From the NCBI GenBank assembly GCA_964542455.1, contig CAZIUC010000013.1, positions 1-64,000 on the forward strand: a stretch of DNA of 64,000 nucleotides. The letters are read 5' to 3'. Below the pieces are notes generated by a model. The model saw only the letters and a list, made by a program, of their open reading frames with translations. It was not told where the DNA came from and did no database searches. Made by a program: the position numbers and the translations under genes. Source of the stretch: PFJX01 sp964542455 (GTDB lineage Bacteria; Pseudomonadota; Gammaproteobacteria; Burkholderiales; Thiobacillaceae). Below, one piece after another: positions 16,921-25,592 of this stretch. Every line of letters starts with the position of its first letter. The first letter of the stretch is position 1.

Positions 16921-17657
16921 TCCGAGCCAACGATCCCATCCGTCTGGGCGTCAACATCGACCACGTCGCCACCCTGCGCCAGCAACGCGGCACCCGTTAT
17001 CCCAGCCCGGTTCAGGCCGCCCTGCTGGCGGAATCCGCCGGCGCCGACCTGATCACCCTGCACCTGCGCGAAGACCGCCGCCACATCCAGGATGCCGATG
17101 TGCACATCCTGCGCGGCCTCCTGCAGACCCGCATGAACCTGGAAATGGCCATCACCGACGAAATGCTCGGCATCGCTTGCCAGGTTCGCCCTCAGGATGC
17201 CTGCCTGGTGCCGGAACGACGCCAGGAACTCACCACCGAAGGCGGCCTCGACGTCGCCGGGCACTTTGAACAGGTCAAACACGCCTGCCATACCCTGCGC
17301 GACGCCGGCGTGCGCGTTTCCCTGTTCATCGACGCCGACGACCGGCAACTGCAAGCCGCCGTCGAATCCGGCGCGCCGGTGGTGGAAATCCACACCGGAC
17401 GCTTCGCCGACGCCGAAACGGAAGCCGAAGCCGCCCACGAACTGGAACGCATCCGCGCCGCGGTCGCATCCGGTAACGCCCTGGGCCTGCGCGTCAACGC
17501 CGGCCACGGCCTGCATTACCACAATGTCCAGGCGGTCGCCGCCCTGCCCGGCATCGAAGAACTCAACATCGGCCACGCCATCGTCGCCCAGGCACTGTTC
17601 GTGGGCTGGGAAAACGCGGTGCGGGAGATGAAGCGGCTGATGCTGGAAGCGCGCTGA
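16917..17657 (+). CDS. pdxJ: Pyridoxine 5'-phosphate synthase
   Basis: 246 residues. It condenses 1-deoxy-xylulose-5-phosphate with 3-amino-2-oxopropyl phosphate to form pyridoxine phosphate (vitamin B6). The TIM-barrel motifs are LGVNIDHVATLRQQRGT at the N-terminus, HLREDRRHI, PERRQELTTEGGLDV, and GHGLHYHN near the C-terminus. It overlaps recO by 4 bp. The usual next gene, acpS, does not follow; msrAB is there instead. Confidence 0.96.
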   Translation: MIRANDPIRLGVNIDHVATLRQQRGTRYPSPVQAALLAESAGADLITLHLREDRRHIQDADVHILRGLLQTRMNLEMAITDEMLGIACQVRPQDACLVPERRQELTTEGGLDVAGHFEQVKHACHTLRDAGVRVSLFIDADDRQLQAAVESGAPVVEIHTGRFADAETEAEAAHELERIRAAVASGNALGLRVNAGHGLHYHNVQAVAALPGIEELNIGHAIVAQALFVGWENAVREMKRLMLEAR

Positions 17658-17800
17658 ATCGCGCAGACAATAACCACCATCGGCGGAGACGGGCTGCCCA
17701 GAGAGCCGATGCACGGGAAGGACAAGACCCCGCCTACGGTAAAGGTATCGCCGCCGCGCCGGGCATTACACTCGACGAGGCGCCGGCATAAACCTGGAGT

Positions 17801-17826
17801 AACGCCGGCTTCCAGCCGGCGCTAGA
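17801..17826. repeat. REP family 1 half-palindrome
   Basis: AACGCCGGCTTCCAGCCGGC plus GCTAGA in the 283-bp pdxJ-msrAB interval. The rest of that interval holds no recognisable gene. Confidence 0.75.
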
Positions 17827-17940
17827 AGTACCTTCACAGAATCTGTAAGGAATTTCATCGCGGCGCGACCAATCCATACCGAATCGCGTGGGACGCCGTA
17901 GTCGGCCACGCGCGATATGAACCCTCACAAGGAAACGACG

Positions 17941-19269
17941 ATGCGCGCCGGTCGAATATTGCAAGCACTCCTTATCTCTCTCAGCCTGGGCTTTCTGGTC
18001 AGCGCCTGCGCCGAGGACAAAGCCGCCTCGCGAGTCGAAAAGGCGGCAAACCCGGATCAGGCACAACTCGACAGCATCGTGCTGGGCATGGGCTGCTTCT
18101 GGGGCGCGGAAAAACGCATGTCGGAAATCCCCGGCGTGGTTGATGTCGAAAGCGGCTATGCGAATGGCGACATCGAGGGTAGCTATCAAGCGATCCTCGC
18201 CCACGAGCGCGCGGTGCGTTTCGGCAAGACCAGCAAGCGCAATCATGCGGAGGTGGTGAAGGTCACCTTCGATCCCGCGCGCACCACCCTGGAAACCGTG
18301 CTGATCAAGTTCTGGGAAAGCCATGACCCGACCCAGGGCGATCGTCAGGGCAACGACGTCGGCAGCAACTATCGCAGCGCCATCTACACACATGGCGAAG
18401 CGCAACAGGAGGTCGCCCTGAAAACCCGCGCGGTTTACCAACAGGCATTGACGCAAGGTGGCCACGGCGCCATCACGACAGAAATCGCGCCGTTGAAGAA
18501 CTATCACCCCGCCGAGGAGTACCACCAGGACTACCTGAAGAAGAATCCCAAGGGCTATTGCGGCCTGGGAGGCACGGGCGTGAATTACCCCGGTGCGACC
18601 CCGGCCATACACAAGCCGATGGCGCCACGACTGGATGGGAAGACACTCGACTTCAACCGGCAGCTGATTGTTTTCGAGGCCGAGAATTGCGCCTTCTGCA
18701 AGCAATTCAAAGCCGAAATACTCGACCAATGGCAATCGGGCATTGCCGTGGCAACCACCCTGAACCCCAACGCACCCACAGGCTGGATGCTGGAAAAGGC
18801 CTTGTTCGCCACCCCCACCATCGTGCTGTTCGAGAAGGGCCGCGAGGCCTCACGCCATACCGGCTACAACGGCGACAAGGCGCGTTTCTGGCAATGGCTG
18901 GGACATCAGTTGCTCACCCCCGAGCAACAGAAGATCGCCTTCGCGGAAGGCACGGAGCGCGCCTTCACCGGTTCGCATCTGGATGAAAAGCGCCATGGCG
19001 CCTTCGTCGATCCGATCACCGGCGCGGCTTTGTTCCGTAGCGACAGTAAATTCGACAGCGGCACCGGCTGGCCCAGTTTCTTCAACCCGGTAACGGGCGC
19101 CATCACCCTGCATGAGGACGGGGGTTTCGGCATGAAGCGGGTCGAAGTGCGTAGCGCGAGTTCCGGCATCCACCTGGGCCACGTTTTCGACGACGGCCCC
19201 GCGCCTACCCACAAGCGCTACTGCATCAACGGCAATGTGCTGAAGTTCGTGCCCGATCCTGGGCGGTAA
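17941..19269 (+). CDS. msrAB: MsrA-thioredoxin-like-MsrB fusion lipoprotein
   Basis: 442 residues. The N-terminus is a lipoprotein signal with lipobox LVSAC (Cys at about 23), so it acts in the periplasm or outer envelope. The MsrA domain (about 45-220) has the catalytic GCFWG at 51-55 and reduces the S-form of methionine sulfoxide. A thioredoxin-like domain (about 225-325) has CAFC in ENCAFCKQF and a cis-Pro segment FATPTIVLF. The MsrB domain (about 330-440) has SKFDSGTGWPSF and the catalytic Cys in RYCING, and reduces the R-form. The MsrB part lacks both zinc CxxC pairs and has only that single Cys, so a resolving thiol must come from elsewhere. The start ATG at 17941 has AAGGAAA upstream. 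The domain order differs from the Neisseria PilB type (Trx-MsrA-MsrB). Confidence 0.92.
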   Translation: MRAGRILQALLISLSLGFLVSACAEDKAASRVEKAANPDQAQLDSIVLGMGCFWGAEKRMSEIPGVVDVESGYANGDIEGSYQAILAHERAVRFGKTSKRNHAEVVKVTFDPARTTLETVLIKFWESHDPTQGDRQGNDVGSNYRSAIYTHGEAQQEVALKTRAVYQQALTQGGHGAITTEIAPLKNYHPAEEYHQDYLKKNPKGYCGLGGTGVNYPGATPAIHKPMAPRLDGKTLDFNRQLIVFEAENCAFCKQFKAEILDQWQSGIAVATTLNPNAPTGWMLEKALFATPTIVLFEKGREASRHTGYNGDKARFWQWLGHQLLTPEQQKIAFAEGTERAFTGSHLDEKRHGAFVDPITGAALFRSDSKFDSGTGWPSFFNPVTGAITLHEDGGFGMKRVEVRSASSGIHLGHVFDDGPAPTHKRYCINGNVLKFVPDPGR

Positions 19270-19279
19270 GGCGCGGCCG

Positions 19280-19738
19280 ATGCCACCCGCAAACGCACCG
19301 TGGCGGCGCGTCATGCGCTACACCACCCTGTCCTGGCTGGTCTTCATGATCATCGCCATTACATCAGGCGCTTTGCGCGAATGGCTGCTCACCCCGCGCC
19401 TTGGCGAACACGCGGCGCATCAGGTCGGCACGCTCGTGGTCTGCCTCCTGATCGCCGCCGTCATCGTCCCCGGCATCCGCCGTCTCCAGCCCACACCACC
19501 CCAAGCCCTCGCCTTAGGCGCCACCTGGATGGCCATGACCATCGCCTTCGAATTCGGCGTCTTCCACGTCATCGTCGGCCATCCGATGGCCGCCCTGCTG
19601 GCCGACTACAACCTTGCCGACGGCCGGCTATGGCCACTGGTATTGCTTACCGAGTTGCTGACACCCTGGATCGTGACTCGGCGCGCGGGTGGAAAAGCGC
19701 GGCGTCTTCCGCCGAATGAGCCTGGAAACGGCGGTTGA
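19280..19738 (+). CDS. Small inner-membrane protein, unknown function
   Basis: 152 residues with about four hydrophobic segments: TTLSWLVFMIIAITSGAL, VGTLVVCLLIAAVIVPGI, ALGATWMAMTIAFEFGVF and LWPLVLLTELLTPWIV. No conserved domain is recognised. It begins 10 bp after msrAB and is probably co-transcribed. Its last codons and TGA stop fall in a degenerate copy of the element end seen at 41371, so the C-terminal GNGG is repeat-derived. An alternative start is the ATG at 19313. Confidence 0.7.
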   Translation: MPPANAPWRRVMRYTTLSWLVFMIIAITSGALREWLLTPRLGEHAAHQVGTLVVCLLIAAVIVPGIRRLQPTPPQALALGATWMAMTIAFEFGVFHVIVGHPMAALLADYNLADGRLWPLVLLTELLTPWIVTRRAGGKARRLPPNEPGNGG

Positions 19739-19753
19739 ACGCGCCAGATGGCG
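19721..19753. repeat. Single end of the 41371-type element
   Basis: 33 bases beginning CCTGGAAACGGCGGTTGAAC match the left end of the element at 41371-41403 with three differences. No partner end is visible, so this is a solo or decayed end between two convergent genes. Confidence 0.65.
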
Positions 19754-19766
19754 CCTACACGGGCGC

Positions 19767-21500
19767 TTATTCCGACTTCATCAGGCTGAAGCACACCTCA
19801 CCCTCGCGATTGACGGCCAGTTCAAGGCGATAACCCTGGCTGGCCGCCTGCTTGGTGGCCTGGTAAAGACCGATGCCGAGGCCGTCGTAGGTCGATACCG
19901 GAGCATGGAACAACTTGTCTTTGACCTCCTCCGGCACAGCTTCTCCGGAGTCGCACACGGTCAGACACGGATGGGGCTGCGTTTTCAGATCGACACTGAC
20001 AGAAACATCAGGCTGGCCAACGCACTTGCGTAGCGCGTTCTGCACCAGATTGTCGGCGACACTGTCGAACAATTCCTGCGGTAGCCAGACCGTGGCATTC
20101 ACATCATCCACGGTAAAGCGCAAATTCTCGCGCGCGTAACGCGCCTTCAACACCCTCCACCATTCGCGTGCCTGAATCTGATTGGTGTCGAGTGCCTGTT
20201 CCGGGGCTTTCAGTTTGTCCAGGGTAATTTCCAGGCGTTTTGCCATTTGCGGCAATTGTCGCTGCATCAGGGATTGCAACGACATGGCCTGCTCGGGACG
20301 GCTGTGCTCGGCCGCGGAGCACAGCGTCTTCAGCGATTGCAGCAAGTTCTTCACATCGTGAGTCAGACGCGACCCGGTTTCAAAAATCGCCTGGGTATAA
20401 GCATTGGCGCGCATGGCACGCTCACGTGTCTTGGCCGCGTAAAAGTAACCGATGATCTCGGTCAACAAACGCAGATGCAGGGCAAAAGCCGGATTGACCG
20501 GTGATTCCGTATAGAACGTCACCTCCACTTCCAGGTGGGTGAATGAAGCGGCATGTTTGCTCTGTTCTCCCAAGGAGCCACTGGAAGCGGGGGTACGCCA
20601 GGTGACCCCGGTGGACCAGGGTAGATGGGTAAACCCCGTCATCGCGTCGCGCAAAAAGATATCCGGCTCGGGCTGCTGTTCGGCGGCATCGGACAACTGC
20701 TTCAACCACTCTTCCAGCGGCAGCCCCAATGACAGCACATAGCGGGAAAACATATTGCGCAAGCCGGAGGAGCCGCCACGTGGTTCCCACAACCAGGCGA
20801 AGATGAGCAAGGTCGCGGCCAGTGTACTCATGCTGAGAAGCAGACTGCTTGCGTAATCGCTCTGGCGCAGGTGCATGGCGACATAACTGCCCAAGGCCAG
20901 CACACCGATGATCAGCACGAACATCAGGGCATAGAGCAAGTCCACCGCCGAGCCACCACGACTGAGCCGGGGCGAAGGAAAAAAAACCGCGGCCAGCGGC
21001 AGCAGCAGCAGGCTGTCACGCCAGAACTCAACCTGGCTGATGTGGCGCACCGGCAGCCCGTAACCCTGAGGCAGCAACCAGACGAACAGCAACAGCAGCA
21101 GATAAAGCACCGCCGCCCACAGCCCCAGGCGTTCACGCACGGATGGCAAGGTGACCGCCACCGCGCCCAGGAGGCCAGCCAGCATCACGCACCAAAGTGT
21201 AGCCACCCAGACGTTATGCAGCCCCGCCAGGGCCACTCCCACCAGCAACACCCCCAGGGTGCGATGCCAGGGCAGGCGTTGCTGGCCGCTGAAAAACGGC
21301 TGCCAGAGCAGAAACACACCGTAATGCGCCAGCACCACCGCTTGTCCCCACAACTCATCCTGGCCCCAGACAAACGCGGCGTGCAGCAGCAGCAGCATCA
21401 AGGCAAGAATGCGATTGCCATAGTGCTGCAGACGCACGGGTCCCACATCGAGGGAGACTTCATGAGAGGCGGCGGAGATGGGAGCGTGCGCACTGGACAT
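19767..21500 (-). CDS. Membrane-bound sensor histidine kinase (orphan)
   Basis: 577 residues. The N-terminal 240 residues contain about eight membrane segments in an MASE-like sensor. A GAF-like linker follows at about 255-365. The H-box RLTHDVKNLLQSL lies near residue 385, the N-box NLVQNALRK near 500, and the G-box GLGIGLYQATK near 550. The phospho-acceptor His and ATP-binding residues appear intact. No response regulator is adjacent, so the partner must be elsewhere. It is divergent from the prepilin-like gene, with a 287-bp intergenic region in which I see no clear operator. Confidence 0.85.
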   Translation of the reverse strand: MSSAHAPISAASHEVSLDVGPVRLQHYGNRILALMLLLLHAAFVWGQDELWGQAVVLAHYGVFLLWQPFFSGQQRLPWHRTLGVLLVGVALAGLHNVWVATLWCVMLAGLLGAVAVTLPSVRERLGLWAAVLYLLLLLFVWLLPQGYGLPVRHISQVEFWRDSLLLLPLAAVFFPSPRLSRGGSAVDLLYALMFVLIIGVLALGSYVAMHLRQSDYASSLLLSMSTLAATLLIFAWLWEPRGGSSGLRNMFSRYVLSLGLPLEEWLKQLSDAAEQQPEPDIFLRDAMTGFTHLPWSTGVTWRTPASSGSLGEQSKHAASFTHLEVEVTFYTESPVNPAFALHLRLLTEIIGYFYAAKTRERAMRANAYTQAIFETGSRLTHDVKNLLQSLKTLCSAAEHSRPEQAMSLQSLMQRQLPQMAKRLEITLDKLKAPEQALDTNQIQAREWWRVLKARYARENLRFTVDDVNATVWLPQELFDSVADNLVQNALRKCVGQPDVSVSVDLKTQPHPCLTVCDSGEAVPEEVKDKLFHAPVSTYDGLGIGLYQATKQAASQGYRLELAVNREGEVCFSLMKSE

Positions 21501-21787
21501 GGCTAGGCTTATCGGCCAATTTCAAACAAAGTTGAGCGAGGGTGAATGCGATAAACTGCGGGCAAATCCAGGTTGGCGGCCTTGCGCGGATTGGCGGATT
21601 GACAGGTCTGTCGAAACCTCGCCACTCCCCCATAAAGGTAACGACTCCAATCCGTTGATTTCTAGCGTAACTCATCAAGGCCCGTTTATTGCATGCAAGC
21701 AAGCCGGCATGAAAACCACCTCTAATCCGGAATACGCCAACCGTCCTGGTCCGAGTCGCGGCGCGCAATCCTCTCCGCACACGAACC

Positions 21788-22471
21788 ATGACGCGTGAAC
21801 CGCGCGGCTTCACTCTGATTGAACTCGCCATCGTGCTGGTGGTAATCGGTTTGCTGTTGGGCGGCGTGCTGAAAGGCCAGGAACTGATCGAAAGCGCGCG
21901 AGCCCGCAACATCATCTCCCAACTTGACAGCATCAAGGCCGCCTACTATGCCTTTCAGGACAAATATCGCGCCGCCCCCGGCGATTACCCCGGCAGCCTG
22001 GCCTATGCCAATCTCACCGGCATCGTATCTCCCCAGGTGGGCGGCAACGGCGACGGCGTTGTACGCGACACTCCGCAGGCCCGTGAAAGCCTCTTGTTAT
22101 GGGTACACCTCTCTCACGCCAACCTGATTTCCGGCAATTACCGCGCCGACGGGAGTTTGCCCGACCGCAATGGCGAATGGCCGCGCAACCCCTACAACGC
22201 CTATCTGCAACTCCAATACGACAACCAGTTTGCCAACGCCGGGACGGTACCGCGCCTCAACCTGAAAACCGGTAACCAGATTCCCGCCAAGGTACTGGCG
22301 GATATCGACCGCAAGATCGACGATGGCCGCGCCGACAGCGGCCAGTTCCGCTTCAGCAATTTCGATGGGGGTGGCGGAGCCCCCTCGGCACAACGCTGCT
22401 ATGACTCCAATACCGGCCTCTGGCGCGCCGCCGATAACGACCCCAATTGCGGGGCGACCACCCTGTTCTGA
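21788..22471 (+). CDS. Type IV prepilin-like (pseudopilin) protein
   Basis: 227 residues. The prepilin peptidase site is RGFTLIELAIVLVVIGLL at residues 6-23: a short basic leader, cleavage before Phe, and Glu at +5. The first 30 mature residues form the usual hydrophobic helix. The C-terminal globular part contains two Cys (QRCYDS and DPNCGA) likely to form a disulfide. No pilus-assembly genes are near. It may be a minor pilin or a type II secretion-like pseudopilin. It is followed by a repeat array and the assembly gap, so downstream partners could be hidden. Confidence 0.85.
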   Translation: MTREPRGFTLIELAIVLVVIGLLLGGVLKGQELIESARARNIISQLDSIKAAYYAFQDKYRAAPGDYPGSLAYANLTGIVSPQVGGNGDGVVRDTPQARESLLLWVHLSHANLISGNYRADGSLPDRNGEWPRNPYNAYLQLQYDNQFANAGTVPRLNLKTGNQIPAKVLADIDRKIDDGRADSGQFRFSNFDGGGGAPSAQRCYDSNTGLWRAADNDPNCGATTLF

Positions 22472-22514
22472 AGCGACGACTCCCCAGCAAAGCCATAACC
22501 CTTGGCAAACCCAT

Positions 22515-22830
22515 CGTAGGTCAGGTTGCGGCTGTANNNNNNNNNNNNNNNNNNNNNNNNNNNNNNNNNNNNNNNNNNNNNNNNNNNNNNNNNNNNNNNN
22601 NNNNNNNNNNNNNNNNNNNNNNNNNNNNNNNNNNNNTCGCTACCTGACGATCCAACCCCAGGTTGGAGCGACACCATCGTCAGGTAGTCGCTACGCGCCA
22701 ACCTGACCTACGCCTGCTGAAACGAGCCCATTCGTAGGTCAGGTTGCGGCTTCATCGCTACCTGACGATCCAACCCCAGGTTGGAGCGACACCATCGTCA
22801 GGTAGTCGCCGCGCGCCAACCTGACCTACG
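22515..22830. repeat. Array of 98-bp nested palindromes interrupted by the gap
   Basis: The complete unit is 22733-22830. Its outer arms are CGTAGGTCAGGTTG and the complement, the middle arms CTACCTGACGAT and the complement, and the inner arms CCAACC/GGTTGG. A second unit is split by the gap: its first 22 bp are 22515-22536 and its remaining 76 bp are 22637-22712. The structure can fold into one long hairpin. Confidence 0.92.
22537..22636. other. Scaffold gap (100 N)
   Basis: Exactly 100 unknown bases, the conventional size for a gap of unknown length. The flanks are position 22 and position 23 of the same palindromic unit, so the gap is probably an unresolved number of tandem units. Confidence 0.97.
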
Positions 22831-22865
22831 TCCGCCAGCGCGCACAGCCCTTCCCGAAGCCCGGG

Positions 22866-25544
22866 TCAGCGCCACCAACGCATTACCAACTTGCGCGCCT
22901 CTTCCAGCAGCAGCACGCCGGCGGCGGTCAGCCAGGCCAGCAGCCAGTCATTCAGGCTCAGATCCACGGTATGGAAGATGGTCTGAGCCGGCCCCCAGTG
23001 CACCGCCACGACCTGCAACACGAGGACGGCGGCCAGGGCCAGCCAGAGCTTGCCGTTGGTGAAGAATTGGCGGTTGAAGGCACTGCCGCGCTCGTTGCGC
23101 GCGTTCATGACGTTGAAGAACTGGAACAGCACGAAGGTGGTGAAAGCCAGGGTCAATGCCCTCCTCTCCGTACCCGTTTGCAGCGCCCACCAGAATACGC
23201 CCAGGGTGCCGACAGCCATGGTCAGGCCGTACTGGACCAGCCGGGTGATGCGCGGGCCGGACAGGATGGCCCCGCCCGGCGCGCGCGGGGACGTGTCCAT
23301 GACCCCGGTGCGCGGCGGATCGACGCCCAGGGTCATGGCCGGCGGGCCGTCCATGATGATGTTGATCCAGAGAATCTGAATCGCCGTAAAAGGCGCCGGC
23401 AGGCCCATGAAGGTGGCGCTGGAAACGGTGAGGATGGCGCCGATGTTGGTGGAAAGCTGGAAGCGCACGAACTTGATGATGTTCTCGAAGATGGTGCGGC
23501 CTTCGCGCACCGCCCGCACGATGGTGGCGAAGTTGTCGTCGGCGAGCACCATCGCCGCCGCTTCCCGGGTCACCTCGGTGCCGGTGACGCCCATGGCGAT
23601 GCCGATGTCCGCGGTCTTCAGTGCCGGCGCGTCGTTCACCCCGTCGCCGGTCATGGCCACGACATGGCCGCGCTCTTTCAGCGCCGCCACGATCTTGACC
23701 TTGTGCTCGGGCGCGACGCGGGCGAACACCGCGACCCGCTCGATGGTGGCGGCCAGTTCATGGGCGCTTACCGCGTCCAGTTCCGCCCCACTCATCACCT
23801 CGCTGTTCAGCCCCTCGCCGATCAAGCCCAACTCACGGGCGATGGCCGTCGCGGTGATCTTGTGGTCGCCGGTGATCATCTTGACCTGGATGCCCGCCTG
23901 ACGGCACAAGATGATGGCCGCCTTCGCCTCGGGCCGGGGCGGGTCCTGGATTCCGGCCAGCCCCTGGAATTCGAGTTCCGCCACCCAGGCGAGAAGGTCG
24001 CCGCCGGGGTCGAAATCGCGCGCCGGCAACGCGCGGGAAGCCACCGCCAGAACGCGGAAGGCGCGCGCGGCGAGACGCTCGTTTTCCGTCAACAACAACT
24101 CACGCGCGGAGTGGTCGAGGGGAGCCTCACCTTGCGGTCCCGCCCAGCGGCTGGAATGCGCCAGCAGTACGTCCGGCGCGCCCTTGACCAGCAACAGCAC
24201 CCGGTCACCTTCATGGTGGAAAGTGGCCATGAATTTGTGCGCCGAATCGAAAGGAATCTCGGCGATGCGCGGCCGCCGCCGACGGGCGGCTTCCAGCTCG
24301 ATGCCGCCCTTGCCGGCCAGCGCCAGCAGCGCCCCTTCGGTGGGGTCGCCGATGAGTTTTCCAGCGCCGATGCGGCTCTCGCCGCACAGGGCCATGGGCA
24401 GCAGCAGCGGGGTGAGGTCCACCGCTTCGGCGGCGTCCTCGGGCGTGATCTCGCCCACCCCCGCGTAGCCTTCGCCGGACACCCGGAAATGGCGGCCGCG
24501 ATAAAACAGCGCCCGCGCGGTCATCTGGTTCAGGGTCAAGGTCCCGGTCTTGTCGGAACAGATGACGGTGGTGCTGCCCAGCGTCTCGACGGCGGCGAGT
24601 TTCTTGACGATGGCCTTCTGCTGGGCCATGCGATACATGCCCACCGCCAGGGTCACCGTCACCACCGCCGGGAGGCCCTCGGGAATCGCAGCCACCGCCA
24701 GCGCCACGGCATTGAGGATGGCTTTCATCAGGTTCTGGCCATAAGCGATGCCGACCGCCAGGATGACGGCGATGACCGCCACGGCGATGCCGGCCAGGCG
24801 CTTGCCGACCCGGTCCAGTTCCTGCTGCAAGGGCGTTTCACCCTCCTCCGCCGCATCCAGCATCGCCGCCAGCCGCCCCATCTCGGTCGCCATGCCGGTG
24901 GCGGTGACCAGCAACTCGGCGCGTCCGCGCGTCAAAGTGGTGTTCATGAAACCCATGTTCACCCGCTCGGCCAGCGGCACCTCGGTTGCCACCGGCTCGG
25001 TCTGTTTGCCCACGGCCAGGGATTCACCGGTCAGCGCCGCCTCGTCCACCTCGACGTTGTGCGCGGCAATAAAACGGCCGTCGGCCGGGATGCGGTCGCC
25101 AGCTTCCAGCAGCGCCAGATCACCGGGCACCAGTTCGTCGACATCCACCTCGATCACCAGGCCGTCGCGTTTCACCCGCGCCCGCCGCGCGAGCATGCCC
25201 TTGAGCGCCGCCAGGGTCTTCTCGGCGCGGTATTCCTGGTGAAAGCCGAGAGCCGAGTTGAATACCACCACGACCAGGATCACCAGCGCGTCCTTGAGTT
25301 CGCCGATGGCGCCCGCCAGCCCCGCCGCGCCGACCAGCACCCCGGTCAGCACATTGCGAAACTGGTCGAGGAATTTCAGCCAGGCCGGGCGCGCCGGTTT
25401 TTCCGCGAGACGGTTCGGCCCATGTAGCGCCAGGCGGCGCGCGGCCTCCTCGCGGGAAAGTCCCCGCGCCGGATCGGCTCGCAGTTCGGCACAAGCCGCT
25501 TCGACGCTTCGCGCGTGCCAGAGGGTGTGGGGCGTTGCGCTCAT
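22866..25544 (-). CDS. P2A-type cation-transporting P-type ATPase (probably Ca2+)
   Basis: 892 residues. N-terminal cation-ATPase domain, then actuator motif LTGES, transmembrane 4 AAIPEGLPAVV, phosphorylation motif CSDKTGTLTLNQ near residue 330, hinge MTGDGVNDAPALK near 640, and transmembrane 6 NIIMDGPPA. The Glu in PEGLP and the Asn/Asp pair in NIIMD are ion ligands in SERCA/PMCA-type pumps, so Ca2+ (or Mn2+) export is likely. It starts 48 bp after the AI-2E-type gene on the same strand, suggesting a two-gene transcript. Confidence 0.92.
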   Translation of the reverse strand: MSATPHTLWHARSVEAACAELRADPARGLSREEAARRLALHGPNRLAEKPARPAWLKFLDQFRNVLTGVLVGAAGLAGAIGELKDALVILVVVVFNSALGFHQEYRAEKTLAALKGMLARRARVKRDGLVIEVDVDELVPGDLALLEAGDRIPADGRFIAAHNVEVDEAALTGESLAVGKQTEPVATEVPLAERVNMGFMNTTLTRGRAELLVTATGMATEMGRLAAMLDAAEEGETPLQQELDRVGKRLAGIAVAVIAVILAVGIAYGQNLMKAILNAVALAVAAIPEGLPAVVTVTLAVGMYRMAQQKAIVKKLAAVETLGSTTVICSDKTGTLTLNQMTARALFYRGRHFRVSGEGYAGVGEITPEDAAEAVDLTPLLLPMALCGESRIGAGKLIGDPTEGALLALAGKGGIELEAARRRRPRIAEIPFDSAHKFMATFHHEGDRVLLLVKGAPDVLLAHSSRWAGPQGEAPLDHSARELLLTENERLAARAFRVLAVASRALPARDFDPGGDLLAWVAELEFQGLAGIQDPPRPEAKAAIILCRQAGIQVKMITGDHKITATAIARELGLIGEGLNSEVMSGAELDAVSAHELAATIERVAVFARVAPEHKVKIVAALKERGHVVAMTGDGVNDAPALKTADIGIAMGVTGTEVTREAAAMVLADDNFATIVRAVREGRTIFENIIKFVRFQLSTNIGAILTVSSATFMGLPAPFTAIQILWINIIMDGPPAMTLGVDPPRTGVMDTSPRAPGGAILSGPRITRLVQYGLTMAVGTLGVFWWALQTGTERRALTLAFTTFVLFQFFNVMNARNERGSAFNRQFFTNGKLWLALAAVLVLQVVAVHWGPAQTIFHTVDLSLNDWLLAWLTAAGVLLLEEARKLVMRWWR

Positions 25545-25592
25545 GGGCGGGATACTACGCCGCGCTCCCGACCTGAACCGCGTCGCGCGCCG

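Noticed and set aside
22971..25427. 818-residue open frame on the plus strand opposite the P-type ATPase
   Set aside because: It is antisense to a complete, motif-rich ATPase. Composition is His/Gln/Arg-rich, as expected from reverse reading of GC-rich codons.
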